Below, piece after piece: positions 45,605-57,384 of a stretch of 64,000 nt of DNA (the first letter of the stretch is position 1; each line of letters opens with the position of its first letter). This DNA is from Buxus sempervirens (lineage: Eukaryota; Streptophyta; Magnoliopsida; Buxales; Buxaceae). A program made the position numbers and the translations under genes. Location: NCBI GenBank assembly GCA_947561395.2, contig OX387185.1, forward strand, positions 38,048,213 to 38,112,212, given 5' to 3'. The notes under the pieces were generated by a model. The model was not told the DNA's origin and did no database searches. It was given only the letters and a program-made list of their open reading frames with translations.

Positions 45605-47023
45605 GCCCAATAATGAAAGTTGTCGCCAGGAGTATTAGCTGCACTCAGGCTGTGTAAATCCATTTCTTTCACACCAGTAACATCTTCCTATCTTCCAAAC
45701 AATTCTAGTACAACACCTAGGATTTGATGAACACCAACATACCCCTTCGAAACCATTTTAGAACCAGATTATCATGGCTCATAGGTTAGACATCTTTTTA
45801 CTAATGAATTTCTGATTTCATTCGAACACAAATCTAATGTTTCTAATAATCACAAAACCCAAACAAAAACAGCAAATTTTCTTGAAGGTACTACTTACAT
45901 AAAATACCATCTAACTGACCATCTTTAAACTACTGTAAAAGTATTCTAAACAGTGTTATTAAAACAAAATTTTAAACGCCAAAACAGAACCTGGAAATGG
46001 TGTTTCGTTTAATCCAATTCTACCTTTCTATTCGTTCAGGAAACCCCATGAAATCAGGAAATTATCGAAGATGCTACCTGCTGTTCCATTCTCCAGATTT
46101 TTCGGCAGGTTCTAGTTCTTCTTTTTGGAACCAAATGCTTCCATTCTAAACATGTCTAACATGATTAACAAGTGATAATTTAAACAACTAACATATCCAA
46201 CCTCACCCAGATTTGGTCAAATCCATAAACCAACAGCACTCATAGAGTAGATGTTGAAAACATGAACAGAAACTGGGCACTTGTTACATTCCAATCTAAG
46301 TTCTACATGGTCACAAACACAACAAAAAAACATGATGTTTTGAAAGGCTACTTGCCTCTTGATTCCCTCTTCACCAAAACAGCAACTCAATGGAGGATCT
46401 TCACGTCTAGAATCTCCAACATAGCAATGGACGACCTCCTCAAACAACAATGTTATTCACATCCAGAATCTCCAAATAGCAAAACTGAACTGAACGTGTC
46501 TTGCTCCAACAGCAATGGACGACCTCCTCTTCTTCCAAGCCAAGGTTTCCTTCTTCTTCTCCAAGCAATCCTCTCCACTCACCTCAACTCTCAGATCTAC
46601 TTTGCATTCGTTTTACCTTCTCCAACATTGAAGTTATTGGTAACGCCCGGAGAGAAAGCAAAGGTTACGATCAGAAAATTCCATACGTTTTAAAAGAAAA
46701 CTGCTTGTCTTCTATTTCTTTTGATCAAGTGTGGTGCCTTACCACCATATCACCTACACCAGCATCCTATTCTCTTTAATACTTTTATTTATCTAATCTT
46801 AAATGAAATATTAGTACCACTAATAGTTAACAAAAATTATTACATATTACTTATTGAATGTTAAAAATTGTATCATAACTTGACTTACCTTAGTTTAGCT
46901 AAATCCAACCTTTAAGAAATTTACCAACTTGCCCTTATGCATTGCTCACCTGAAAGTCCACCACATAAAGAAATAATTTTTTATTAATTATTTCTCAAAA
47001 TAAACCCCAAAAATTTCGGGGTT

Positions 47024-50000
47024 TTACATCCTCCCCCCCCTACAAATAAATTTCGTCCTCGAAATTTTACCTCTAGACGAAAAGAACAATTCCGGGTATT
47101 TTCTTTGCATTTCATCCTCTCGCTCCCATGTAGCTTCTTCAGTGGTGTGGTTCTGCCATAAAACTTTCACCAAAGGTATAACCTTAGTTCGCAAGACTTG
47201 ATCACGCCGATCTAATATTTGAACCGGTCTCTCTTCATAAGATAAATCCTCTTGAATGATTAATGGCTCATAACTGATTACGTGGCTTGGATCTGGAATG
47301 TATCGCCTCAGCATGGATATGTGAAACACATTATGCACTCCTGACAAATGTGCTGGCAAGGCTAACTGATACGCCACTGGATTAACTTCTTTTACAATTT
47401 CAAATGGTCCAATATACCTTGGTGACAATTTTCCCTTCTTCCCAAATCTCATAATACCCTTAGATGGTGAAATCTTCAAGAAAACATTGTCTCCCACTTC
47501 AAATTTTAGCTCTCGCCGTCTATTGTCTGCATAACTCTTCTGACGGCTCTGTGCAGTCAACAATCGCTGTCTAATCAACTTCACCTTCTCAACACTGTCC
47601 TGCACAATCTGAGGACCCAAAAACTGCCTCTCACCAACCTCCTCCCAGCAAACTGGTGATCTACAAGCACGGGCATACAAAGCCTCAAACGGTGCCATCT
47701 GTATACTGGCCTGGTAGCTGTTATTATACGCAAACTCTACCAAGTGCAAATGATTGCTCCAACTACCACTCCAATCCAACACACAACACCGAAGCATATC
47801 CTCCAATGTCTGGATAGTCCTCTCTGACTGACCGTCCGTCTGTGGGTGATAACTGGTGCTGAAACTCAGTTTAGTACCCATGGCATCCTGAAAACTGTTC
47901 CAAAACTGGGATGTAAACCGAGTATCCCTATCTGATACGATGGAGACTGGAACTCCATGCAGGCGTACTATCTCTCGGATATACGTCTCCACCAAAGAAT
48001 CCAAAGTCTGGGTAGTGCGAATAGGAAGGAAATGGGCTGATTTGGTCAACCGGTCTACAATTACCCATATAGCATCCTGCCTCTTTGTAGTGACTGGCAA
48101 CCCAGTTACGAAATCCATAGTGATGTGTTCCCATTTCCACTCAGGAACAGGCAATGGGTGTAATAACCCTGGAGGTCTACGGTGTTCTGCCTTAACCTGC
48201 TGACAGACTAGGCATCTGGACACATACTCAGCTATATCTTTCTTCATCCCAGACCACCAATAAACAATCTTAAGATTCTTATACATTTTAGTGCTACCGG
48301 GATGAACTGCATACCTGGACTTGTGACCTTCCTCCAGAATCACTCTACGAATCTCTGCATCATCTGGTACACAGATCCTGCCTTTAAATCTCAACATGCC
48401 ATCACGGAACTCATAATCACTAGTAGAATCATCACCTTTCTCTACCAAGTCCTTAATGTGCTGTAACCCTGAGTCAGATATTTGCCCCTCTCTAATGCGC
48501 TGAATCAAATCTGGCTCAACATGAACTCTGGCTACAATCCTGCCATTCCCCTGAGGAATAAACTCGCATGGCCAATCCTTAATAGTGTCAACCAAACTAC
48601 ACTGACTGACCATGAAAGAAGCCAAGGTAGCTATCTGGTCCTCTGTACCTCCTCTGCGGCTCAAAGCATCAGCAACCACATTTGCCTTGCCCGGATGGTA
48701 CTGCAATGAAAAATCATAATCTTTAAGAAGATCCATCCACCTTCTCTGCCTCATATTAAGATCCCTCTGTGAGAAAATATATCTCAAACTCTTGTGATCA
48801 GAGTAGATCTCGAACTGTGCACCATATAAATAATGCCGCCAAATCTTAAGTGCGAACACTATGGCAGCTAACTCCAAGTCATGTGTGGGGTAGTTCCTCT
48901 CATGAGAACGCAATAGACGCGATGCATACGCCACAACTCTCCTCTGCTGCATCAGCACACAGCCTAACCCAACTCTAGATGCATCACAATACACTGAAAA
49001 CCCTTCATTCACCGAAGGTACGATCAACACTGGAGCCTCGGTCAATCTCCTCTTCAAATCCTGAAAGCTTTGCTCACAACTATCATCCCAAACAAACTTC
49101 ACCGCTTTCTTAGTCAAGTTAGACAAAGGAGCGGCTATCCTTGAGAAATTTTCAATAAATCTCCGATAATAACCAGCCATACCCAGAAAACTACGCACCT
49201 CAGTCACGGTAGTGGGTCTAGGCCAATCTGCTACTGCCTGAACCTTAGCTGGGTCCACTGCAACTCCATCTCTAGAAACAATATGCCCAAGGAAAGAAAT
49301 CCTCTGTAGCCAAAACTGACACTTACTAAATTTGGCATACAACTGGTGATCCCTCAAAGTCTGTAAAACTGTCCTGAGATGTTGGGCATGCTCCTCTCTA
49401 CTGCGGGAGTAAACCAATATGTCATCTATAAACACTACCACAAAACTGTCAAGGTAGGGATGGAAAACCCGATTCATAAGTTCCATGAAGACAGCTGGGG
49501 CATTAGTTAGCCCAAATGGCATAACTAGAAACTCATAATGCCCATATCTAGTGCGGAAGGCGGTCTTCTCCACATCCTCTGGTGCAACTCTCAACTGGTG
49601 GTATCCAGATCGGAGGTCAATCTTAGAAAACCACGATGCACCCCTCAACTGATCAAACAGGTCATCTATACGAGGTAGTGGATACTTGTTCTTAATCGTC
49701 ACCTGATTCAACCGACGATAATCGATACACATCCGCATGGATCCATCTTTCTTCTGCACAAACAAAACTGGTGCACCCCAAGGTGATACACTCGGTCTAA
49801 TATACCCCTTCTCCAATAATTCATCCACCTGCTTTTTCAACTCTACATACTCTGGCTGAGACATCCTGTATGGTGGTCTAGACACTGGTGTTGTGCCAGG
49901 TATGAGTCGAATCTGAAAATCGACCTCCCTAGGTGGTGGTAATCCTGGCAAGTCATCAGGAAACACGACCAAGTACTCACTGACCACAGACACATCTGTC

Positions 50001-51784
50001 ATACTAAGGGTATCTTCCTTTGGTTCCTCTAACACAATGGAGGCCACTAACTCCACTCTACTAGTCAACCCCTCACATCGGAAACAGTATACTGGCTGAT
50101 CCGGCTGACTCACAGTGATAGTACCTCTGGAACAGTCAATACTGATATAATATTTAAACAACCAATCGATGCCTAAAATCACATCAAATTCCCCAAACTC
50201 CAAAGCTAATAAATCCCCAGGCAGCTCTAACGATCCAAGTCTAATTAAACAATCTCTATATACTTTCTGTACACTAGTGGACTCTCCCAATGGTGTGTGC
50301 ACAGTCATAAGAGTATCCATAGAATCAGGCAATAATCCAATGCGACTAGCACAACACGGTGTAATAAATGAAAGAGATGCTCCAGAATCAAATAAACAAA
50401 TAACTGATCTCCCAGAAATGTAAATAATACCTCCAACCAACTGCGGGGTATCACGCTGCTCCTCCTCCTGAGCACCAACAGCAAACACTCGAGTCTGCTG
50501 TCCCTGAGGTGCCGGTGCAGTCTGCCTCTGTCCGGCTCTAGTTGGTGCCCCTCTACCTCTGAGAGCTCTATCTTGTTGCCCCTGCCTTGTAGGTGCAGGT
50601 GGTACAGGTCTCTCATCACCAGGCCTCTGCCTCTGGAATCGATAAGGTGCCACATCTCTCTGTGGTGCAAAACTGGTATCAGTCTGCAACAATTGATATG
50701 TAGCCGGGTAGGTGCACTCTGCTACATGGTGACCTCTCTGGCCACATCGGAAACAAGCACCAGGTGGGGCAAAGCATGGCCCTGGTACATGCCTCCGACC
50801 ACAACTACGGCATCCATCTCCCTGACTATCCCATCTCGGCCTCTTGTCCCTTCCAGAGACATTCCGCTGCTCAGTACCAAATCTGGTGGGTACACGAGTT
50901 CTACTAGTCTCAGTCCTGCCCCTCTGCATCAACCTCTCAGCTCTCTCTGCCCTCCGAACCAACTCAGCAAACTGAGTGTTCAAAAACACTAACACCTTCT
51001 CCTGAATCTCCGGCCTTAAGCCCTCCTCAAAGTGCTGTATCTTCTCCTCCTCACTAGCCACCATATGTGGAGCAAAACGTGATAATTCCTCAAACTTCGC
51101 CTCATACTGGCCTACAGATAGTGTTCCCTGGGAGATGTGCATAAACTCCCTCGCCTTACCCCGGCGAAACTCAGCTGTGAAATAACGACTGTAAAATAGC
51201 TCCCTAAACTGCCCCCAAGCCATCTGAACAACTGGGGCCTCCCCCCTCATCACACTCTGCCACCAGTGATAGGCTTCCCCCTCTAGCATGAAGGTAGCAA
51301 GCCTCACTCGACTCTCCTCTGAACACTGCATCACATCTAGAATCCTCTCGATCCTCTGTATCCAACGCTCTGCTTCCAAAGGATCAGGCACTCCTCTAAA
51401 TATAGGAGGTCCCATCTTCCGGAACTGCTCCACCTCTCTAAGATGCTGTTGCTGCCCATCAGTACGACCCACCTGTACCTCTCCATGTCCATGCCCATTT
51501 CGGTGGCCATTTCCGTTGCCAGACTGGTTCACCCTCTCCTCACGCTCCATAGTCAAAAGCTGAGTAAGAGTGCCCACTGCAGCCCATATGTCCTCTCCCC
51601 TCTGAGGAGGTGCCTCACGAGGTGCCTCACGTGGTGCCTGAGGTTGGGGCTGCTGGCCCTCAACAGGAACATGGGGCTGCTCAGGAATGTCATCCTGGTA
51701 CAAATCCTCTATTGGGCGAACTCCCCGAGTGCGTGCTTGTGTAACTGGTCGACCTCTGCCAGCCATATCAGCTGCAAACAACAA
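47024..51784 (-). CDS. Tekay/Del chromovirus gag-pol polyprotein, uninterrupted
   Basis: 1586 codons without a stop; the likely start is Met-7 ([10 protein letters not shown]). Order by residue: gag capsid region about 125-290 ([28 protein letters not shown]); CCHC knuckle [14 protein letters not shown] about 344-357; aspartic protease [11 protein letters not shown] about 464; reverse transcriptase about 640-800 ([20 protein letters not shown], catalytic [10 protein letters not shown]); RNase H about 925-1045 ([15 protein letters not shown]); integrase zinc HHCC about 1150-1195, then the D,D,E core ([30 protein letters not shown]); a C-terminal chromodomain about 1515-1567 ([16 protein letters not shown]) that defines chromoviruses and guides integration to chromatin. 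The reading frame crosses the polypurine tract and its TAA stop comes from the first bases of the LTR. All catalytic residues that can be checked are present, so it may be functional. Confidence 0.95.
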   Translation of the reverse strand: MLFAADMAGRGRPVTQARTRGVRPIEDLYQDDIPEQPHVPVEGQQPQPQAPREAPREAPPQRGEDIWAAVGTLTQLLTMEREERVNQSGNGNGHRNGHGHGEVQVGRTDGQQQHLREVEQFRKMGPPIFRGVPDPLEAERWIQRIERILDVMQCSEESRVRLATFMLEGEAYHWWQSVMRGEAPVVQMAWGQFRELFYSRYFTAEFRRGKAREFMHISQGTLSVGQYEAKFEELSRFAPHMVASEEEKIQHFEEGLRPEIQEKVLVFLNTQFAELVRRAERAERLMQRGRTETSRTRVPTRFGTEQRNVSGRDKRPRWDSQGDGCRSCGRRHVPGPCFAPPGACFRCGQRGHHVAECTYPATYQLLQTDTSFAPQRDVAPYRFQRQRPGDERPVPPAPTRQGQQDRALRGRGAPTRAGQRQTAPAPQGQQTRVFAVGAQEEEQRDTPQLVGGIIYISGRSVICLFDSGASLSFITPCCASRIGLLPDSMDTLMTVHTPLGESTSVQKVYRDCLIRLGSLELPGDLLALEFGEFDVILGIDWLFKYYISIDCSRGTITVSQPDQPVYCFRCEGLTSRVELVASIVLEEPKEDTLSMTDVSVVSEYLVVFPDDLPGLPPPREVDFQIRLIPGTTPVSRPPYRMSQPEYVELKKQVDELLEKGYIRPSVSPWGAPVLFVQKKDGSMRMCIDYRRLNQVTIKNKYPLPRIDDLFDQLRGASWFSKIDLRSGYHQLRVAPEDVEKTAFRTRYGHYEFLVMPFGLTNAPAVFMELMNRVFHPYLDSFVVVFIDDILVYSRSREEHAQHLRTVLQTLRDHQLYAKFSKCQFWLQRISFLGHIVSRDGVAVDPAKVQAVADWPRPTTVTEVRSFLGMAGYYRRFIENFSRIAAPLSNLTKKAVKFVWDDSCEQSFQDLKRRLTEAPVLIVPSVNEGFSVYCDASRVGLGCVLMQQRRVVAYASRLLRSHERNYPTHDLELAAIVFALKIWRHYLYGAQFEIYSDHKSLRYIFSQRDLNMRQRRWMDLLKDYDFSLQYHPGKANVVADALSRRGGTEDQIATLASFMVSQCSLVDTIKDWPCEFIPQGNGRIVARVHVEPDLIQRIREGQISDSGLQHIKDLVEKGDDSTSDYEFRDGMLRFKGRICVPDDAEIRRVILEEGHKSRYAVHPGSTKMYKNLKIVYWWSGMKKDIAEYVSRCLVCQQVKAEHRRPPGLLHPLPVPEWKWEHITMDFVTGLPVTTKRQDAIWVIVDRLTKSAHFLPIRTTQTLDSLVETYIREIVRLHGVPVSIVSDRDTRFTSQFWNSFQDAMGTKLSFSTSYHPQTDGQSERTIQTLEDMLRCCVLDWSGSWSNHLHLVEFAYNNSYQASIQMAPFEALYARACRSPVCWEEVGERQFLGPQIVQDSVEKVKLIRQRLLTAQSRQKSYADNRRRELKFEVGDNVFLKISPSKGIMRFGKKGKLSPRYIGPFEIVKEVNPVAYQLALPAHLSGVHNVFHISMLRRYIPDPSHVISYEPLIIQEDLSYEERPVQILDRRDQVLRTKVIPLVKVLWQNHTTEEATWEREDEMQRKYPELFFSSRGKISRTKFICRGGRM
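47029..47042 (-). promoter_or_regulatory. Polypurine tract of the Tekay element
   Basis: The minus strand reads a G-rich run ending GGGGGAGGA directly before the LTR start TGTAAAACC. It would prime plus-strand DNA synthesis. It is also translated as the last codons of gag-pol. Confidence 0.85.
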
Positions 51785-51919
51785 TAATTTAAGTTAGATA
51801 AAATCAATCCCTATATTCCTAAGTGCTATCTAGCGTGTACACAAATTCCGAAGGCCATCCTATAGGTATTTTTATTTCATGCTTCCTTAATATATACTCT
51901 GTTGCTCTGATACCATCTC
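51785..51919 (-). promoter_or_regulatory. Tekay leader and primer binding site
   Basis: The minus strand has TGGTATCAGAGC (51904-51915, initiator tRNA-Met type) preceded by GAGA (51916-51919), then a short untranslated leader before gag. Confidence 0.85.
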
Positions 51920-51948
51920 TGTATCGTTCCAATTTTATCGGATGTCTT
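51920..51948 (-). other. 29-bp junction segment between Cassandra LTR and Tekay leader
   Basis: The minus strand ends GGAACGATACA just before GAGA and the primer site, like an LTR 3' end, yet it differs from the end of the attached Tekay LTR (GGGGCGTTACA). It may be a leftover of another Tekay subfamily LTR. Confidence 0.6.
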
Positions 51949-52302
51949 TGTAACGCCCCAGACCCATAACCAGCAAGATATTGTCCGCTCTGGGCCCACG
52001 GGCCCTCACGGATTTGTTCTTAAGGATAACACGAGAAAACTTCCCAGGGGTCACCCATCCTAGTAGTGCTCCCACTCGAGCACGCTTAACTTCAGGGTTC
52101 CCAGGGGATTTAGTCCCATGTTGTTCCTTAAAAGGCCTCTTGCTAATTTGGGGGTCTTAAGACTACTTATAGCATCCCCGAGCGTTGTGGGATCCCAACC
52201 ATATGCACATCCTCTCCTGGTAGCTCGCCACTGTGGTAGCTCGCCCAGGTCTCTCACCCCGCCCACATCACAGCCGCCCACTCAGACAGCCAGGATGTCA
52301 CA
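51949..52302 (-). repeat. Cassandra LTR with 5S rRNA-like promoter (5' copy)
   Basis: Nearly identical to 43447-43799. A box complement at 52079-52091, C box complement at 52049-52061. In this position the internal promoter points toward the Tekay leader. Confidence 0.9.
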
Positions 52303-52307
52303 AAAGG

Positions 52308-53037
52308 CAACTCCAACGTTATCTGCCGCCACTCTTGAGTTTTGCAGGTGCTTTCAAAATCTTTGAAATAGTGCTCATTTTGCACAAGAGCGTGGGATAG
52401 GCTTGAACATCGAATAGTAGCAATTGTCCCACGCTCAAGCCGGGGTTGAGCGGCAATCGAGCGCTAGGTGAAAACTTGCTTATTTTGATTTCGTTTTCAA
52501 CGTTGTTTGAACCACGAACACTTTGACTCAACTCAAACACTTTAAACCTACTTTCGGCACAGAATTTAGCCAACACAACAGTCTAAAACCTAACATTAAG
52601 GGGTTCTTTGGGTATTGTAAAACCATGGAAAGCATCTGATTTCTACTCATTTTACATGCATATTGGCATAAAGGAATTGCCACCATCAAATGAGTTGAGG
52701 TATGGATGGTCATCAAAATGCATCGAAACTTCAAAAATCAGACAAAACATTGATCAAAACACTAGGTGAGGTGTTAGGCAGTCTCACCCATCTACCATTA
52801 GATGGTTGTCTATTTCACCATTTCCTCACTACTTGCTTCAAAAATAAGAAAATAAAATGTATGACTTTCAATGATGACTGCTGTGTGCACTGGTGCATGG
52901 GCGAAGTCAGGGGTGTTTCGAGAGTTGCCACTATTCATTCTTGTGGGTATGAATAGTAACATGAATTTTTTTGTCTAAGGGTCCAGTTATGATCTGGGGA
53001 AGTCTGTGAGAACCCCAATTCATCCCGCTAAATATTA
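52308..53037. mobile_element. LTR-like sequence hosting the chimera, right part
   Basis: Continues the 43070-43441 sequence. Contains the perfect ten-base inverted repeat GAGCGTGGGA/TCCCACGCTC (52388-52397 and 52427-52436). A TGTGAGAACCCC at 53004 could be an LTR start on the plus strand. No coding sequence. Confidence 0.4.
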
Positions 53038-53146
53038 AATTCTGTAGACACCCCAAATTGCACTACAGAATGAGAAAATAGTAAAAACATGTAATTAGAG
53101 CTTAAAACAGGTCAAAAATGCATAAAAAACTGACAAAGCAGGCTTT

Positions 53147-53222
53147 GCCCGTATTTCATTCACGGGCTAGTCGCACCCGAAATCTCTCTACGGTCAGGCG
53201 CGCCCGTATTAGAAATACGGGC
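53147..53222. repeat. Palindromic boxes in the Tat-1 solo LTR
   Basis: 21-bp boxes start at 53147, 53175 and 53202 (steps 28 and 27), with GCCCGTA/TACGGGC arms in the last. A fourth, degenerate half site follows. They lie about 220-290 bp upstream of the TATA box. Confidence 0.8.
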
Positions 53223-53440
53223 ACCATTGGTTTACGGTCACTAAAGACTCGTGCAAGTTCTGTTCTTCTCTCGATTTCCGAGCTTTATCTTTAGTCCAAT
53301 ATCCCTTTAAATGAGCGAATTATGTCTTTTATTCGCTGAAGCCACCTTGGTTGGCTATGGATGGGCATTATCTCTGTTTTTGACTCTATCCTGAGAATCA
53401 GGATATATCCTTCTGGACCAGCCTTGCCCCTGTGTTTGCC

Positions 53441-53448
53441 TATAAATA
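53441..53448 (+). promoter_or_regulatory. TATA box of the Tat-1 LTR
   Basis: TATAAATA in the context GCCTATAAATAGAGG. The same context occurs in Tat-2 (18108-18115; minus strand 59210-59217) and Tat-3 (minus strand 26712-26719). Confidence 0.8.
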
Positions 53449-53541
53449 GAGGACCTTTCCTCAAGCAAAAGGCCACGAAATTTTGAAGTTTAAAAAGCTC
53501 CAAGAGAAGAAAAGGAACCCCTGCTGCTCTGCTTGCTCAAT

Positions 53542-53551
53542 CCAGGTAAGT
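53542..53551 (+). promoter_or_regulatory. Conserved splice donor in the Tat LTR
   Basis: CCAG/GTAAGT about 100 bp after the TATA box. Comparable donors are at 18220 (AAG/GTAAAG), 59096-59104 on the minus strand (AAG/GTAAAG) and 11711 (AAG/GTAAGT). Confidence 0.5.
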
Positions 53552-54690
53552 CCCTTTTCCCTTTTATTTTCTGTCTTCAATTCTAGATGTAATAGGATCA
53601 TCTCTATTACTGTAGAATAAGGCCATCTTTTGTATCTTGTATTCCTAAACTTGCCTCTAAGTACCTCAAGAGTCTCTCTCGCCGTAAAACGTGAAGAGAG
53701 AGCTAGGGGAAAAGAGAACAGGTGGATCCGTAGGGTAGACCCCCATATGCTGTAATCTGTGAGATGTGGCTATTTTGAATATCATGATCATGTTTTAATG
53801 CTTTTTATGATGAATCTGAATGAATCCATGAATGTATGATGTTTATAGCATGAGATCCCCACTTTTTTTCCAAAATTTGGATTTTCACCACTTTTGCACC
53901 TACGGCACTGTTTTCGTGATTTTTGTGATTTTAGGCTAGGATCTTGGATTTATCATGATCAATATGGTAGATCTGAATCCAAAAGCCTGAAAATAATTAT
54001 ATGGTTTCATGATGTAGTTTTTGAATCCTTTTTCATTATTGAGAGAAGACCCTACGGTCTAAATTCTCCCCTTTTGGTGTCTTCATCAACGTGGGTATTT
54101 TTGGTTTTGATTTTCAGATTTAATGTGAAATTTGGGCTATATCTATGTCCTGGACTATTCAAGTTCAATTTTGAAATATTTTATAAAAATCATATTTTTC
54201 TAGATTTCTAGAATTTGACTTGAAGCCAGATTTTTGGATTTTTCACTTTAAATTGATTTTATTTGATTTCATCTCAATTTTGTTTTGATCATGAAACCCT
54301 AGGAATGGTATGATCATATTTGAAAGTTCTGGATCAATCAGGCTATTCGTATGAAAAAACCATACAATTTTTTTTTATGTGATTTTTCATGAATTTTATA
54401 GCAAGCCTTTTTTCTTTGTAAAACATGAACAATACCTGGCAACCACCTTGTTTGGATGAATAGGGGTGCCTAACACCTTCCCCTGTTCATAACCTAATCC
54501 CCTTACCCATCTCTGGTTGTTTTTTTTAGGAGGGTTATTTTTACCCTAAAATTGCCTTTTGTGCTTATTTAATATTTTGGTGTCCATTCACACCTAAATT
54601 GAATGGTGGCGACTCTTTGTTTTCTATAATCCCGCGTGATGATAGAGGAAGTCAAAGAATTTTTGATTTTTTCCCATGTCTCACAAATTC

Positions 54691-55780
54691 CCACAGGTTT
54701 GATAAAAAATAGCAACATTATTCTTAAATTTTTTTCTCTCTATGAGTGAGTCCTCTTTCTTATATTATATTTTTATTAATAATAACAACAACATCAATCT
54801 TATATTATTTTTAGAACAACATTACCCTTTTTTGAATTCTATTTTTTTTATATTATTCCCATAAAAAATTTTAAAAAAAGAAAGAAAAATCCTTTTTAAT
54901 AATTCCATCTACATCTAAGTTAATTCCATCTACATCTAAGTTATCAATTACTAATACCCATGTTTAAATAAAAATATTTATCCATTATAGAATCCTAATA
55001 ATTTAAATAAACCTTACTATAATTCAAAATATTTATGTAAGAAAACAAAATTGAGAATGATACTGTAATTGGAAATCTTTTCTAACTAAAAGGGATAATT
55101 TTTTAACACTAATTTATAATGTAGGAAGATTTTTATTTTTTATTTTCTTCTTATCTTAAATTTTTATTTATAATAATAATTCATTTCCTTATTTCTTAGA
55201 AGTCTACATAATTTATGTTTTACAATATTTTTCCTAAAATATTTATACTTTTTAAAGTATCAAATTGCTGGATCACGTCTTGAAGAAAAAGAGAATTCCT
55301 TAGCTCTTTTTGGAATTCTATCTTATATTTTATATCATTTCCATTAATAATTTTATCGTATTTATAATGAGAGAAAAAATAATAAATATCATTTGTTTTC
55401 ATCTTATATTTTTCTATTCATAATAGTTTGTTACAAAATTCAGTCCTTTTATTTTATATTATTAAATATGTATCTTAAATTTTCTAATCTTTTTATTTTA
55501 TGTTATTAAATATCTATATGCAATTTTCTAATTATCACATTAATAGAACAAAGAAAATAGTGAATCCTACTATAATTCAAATTCTCTATCTATGACATTA
55601 AACTAAAAAAAACACACAAAATTTTCATTTTCATTTATAGTCCCAAAATGAATTCTTAAGAAAAAGGAAAAATATTTTTTAATTTTTTCCAAATAGTTTT
55701 CTTATATTAAATAATAAGAAAAAAAACATATTTATCATATTTTAATAATAAATCATTAAGACCATAAAGTAATACCCACT
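54691..55780. other. Very AT-rich DNA, no gene
   Basis: About 1.1 kb dominated by A/T runs and ttatattt-type words. Possibly the body of the LTR-like host sequence; nothing else can be supported. Confidence 0.5.
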
Positions 55781-57384
55781 CCCAACCCCCTGACCCCTCG
55801 CAAGATGGAGATATATGTTGTCTGTTGCTAGCATGGAGAGATAAGTTAGGAAAACACGAGAAAACAAAGCTTTATTAAAAATGTCAATCAATCGGGAAGA
55901 AGTGCAAGTGAGTTGTCTGAATATAGCTATCGTGTATCTTATCTAGTATTAAATGGTAACCAAGTTAATTAGATGTTTTTTCATGTGCTCATGAAGCACG
56001 GGATTAGTTGAGATATGAAGAGCAACTTGACTGTCATGGTAAAGAGGAGCTACTTGTGGATGAGGAACGTGCTAATTAGTTAATATATATCTCACCCATG
56101 TGATTTTGGAGCAAGTGGTGGCCATTGCACGATATTTTGCTTTGGCTGAGGAACAACAAACTATAATCTGCTTCTTCGACTTCCTAGAGACAAGTGAATT
56201 ACCCAGCAAATTAAAATACAATAGCCTATAATAGACTTGTGAGTGGTAAAACAAGAAGTCCAATTTGAGTTACAATAAGCAAGCAATTCTAGGTAAGAAG
56301 CAAAGAATAGTCTTTGACTTAAAGAAGCTTTTATATATTTCAGATGACTGTGTAAAGCAGTCAAGTGATACTAGTTGGCTTATCCATGAATTAGCTCAAA
56401 GTTTAAATACTATAACTAAAGTCTGGCCAAGGGACTGCAAAATACAGTATCCTTCCAATGAGCCATCTAAAAATGGTAGCATCAGCCAAAAGCTGTCTAG
56501 CTTCTTTGTTGAGCTTGACAGTCTAGTCCATAGGAATCTTAGTAGGCCTAGAACCAGTGCCTAAATTATCTAAGATATCTAAAGCATACTTGCATTGTGT
56601 AAATGTCATTAGGAGATTTGGCCACTTCAATGCCAAGAAAATATCGTGGTGAACCAAGGTCTTTGATTTTAAACTTATGAAGCAAGACGTCTTTTAGGCA
56701 GCAACTAAAGTCATGGAGTTGCTATCAACAACAGTATCATCGACATAAATAACAAAGGCTGTAAAAAGTCAGCAGTGCTCCTGGTCCAAAAAAAAACCTA
56801 TAGTTAGCCTTTGATTTTTGGAAGCCAAATCCAATGAGAGACGTAAACATTTTTTAATAACACCACTTGAAGCTTGTTTAAGGCCGTACAAGCTTTCCAG
56901 CAACTTGCACCTCTGATGAGGACCGCCTTTGTTGTATCTGGGTGGCTTGTACATATAAATTTCTTCTTGCATGTCTCCATGAAGAAAATAATTGTTCACA
57001 TCGGATTTATGTAAAACCCAACCTTTAACAGCATCAATAGAGAGTAAACTTCTCATAGTCATCATCTTAGCAATGAGAGACAAAGTTTCTTTGTAATCAA
57101 TTCCTTCTTGTTGTGTATACCTTTTAGCTACTATCCTGGCTTCCTTTCTATAGTGCCATCAAAATTCTACTTCCCATTTATAGACATATCTACAATCTGT
57201 ATTAGTTTTACCAAGTGATAGGATGGTTAACACATCGGTTTTTTTTGCTTCCAAAGACAATAACGTGGTCTCCATTGCTTGACACCATTTAGGATCTTTC
57301 GCAACTTGTTATGAGTGGTAGGTTCAAGATTAGTGGAAATGGGAGAGCAAAAGGCTTGAAAATGGGGATAAAGTCTTTGGTATC
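55781..57384 (-). pseudogene. Decayed Ty1/copia pol (reverse transcriptase and RNase H)
   Basis: Minus-strand fragments in several frames. Reverse transcriptase: VLHKSDVNNYFLHGDMQEEI, MYKPPRY, LLESLYGLKQAS. RNase H: LLAYCNSNWTSC, IIGYCILICWV, SSAKAKYRAMATT, VAPLYHDSQVALHISTNPV. The order and motifs are those of plant copia elements. The DD motif region and many codons are broken by frameshifts and stops. The 5' part is cut off at 57384 by the Tat-2 element. Confidence 0.8.

Larger units (their letters stand above)
43883..47028 (-). mobile_element. Tekay/Del LTR, copy D, attached to gag-pol
   Basis: On the minus strand it starts TGTAAAACCCCG right after the gag-pol polypurine tract and ends GGGGCGTTACA next to the Cassandra primer site. 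Length is 3146 bp. Hairpin arrays lie at 44474-44568 and 45515-45604. No second full Tekay LTR is present on the 5' side. Confidence 0.9.
43447..52302 (-). mobile_element. Chimeric retroelement: Cassandra LTRs flanking Tekay gag-pol and one Tekay LTR
   Basis: Outer repeats of 353-354 bp (43447-43799 and 51949-52302) with TGTGAC...GTTACA ends are flanked by a perfect 5-bp duplication AAAGG (43442-43446 and 52303-52307). Order on the minus strand: Cassandra 5' LTR, 29 bp of unknown origin, Tekay primer site and leader, gag-pol (1586 codons, no stop), polypurine tract, complete Tekay LTR, Cassandra primer site, short Cassandra internal segment with polypurine tract, Cassandra 3' LTR. The two outer LTRs differ by about four substitutions and one indel by eye. 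The duplication suggests that the whole 8.9 kb integrated as one unit. Confidence 0.8.
53043..54685 (+). mobile_element. Tat-1 family solo LTR, intact
   Basis: Starts TGTAGACACC, ends TGTCTCACA; perfect duplication AATTC at 53038-53042 and 54686-54690. Length 1643 bp. It serves as the reference for the LTR at 4790-9359: palindromic boxes at 53147-53222, TATA box at 53441-53448, splice donor CAG/GTAAGT at about 53545. Confidence 0.95.

Noticed and set aside
50305..50992. ORFs of 120-140 codons on both strands inside the gag region of Tekay
   Set aside because: They are alternative-frame readings of the intact gag-pol and carry no recognisable motif.
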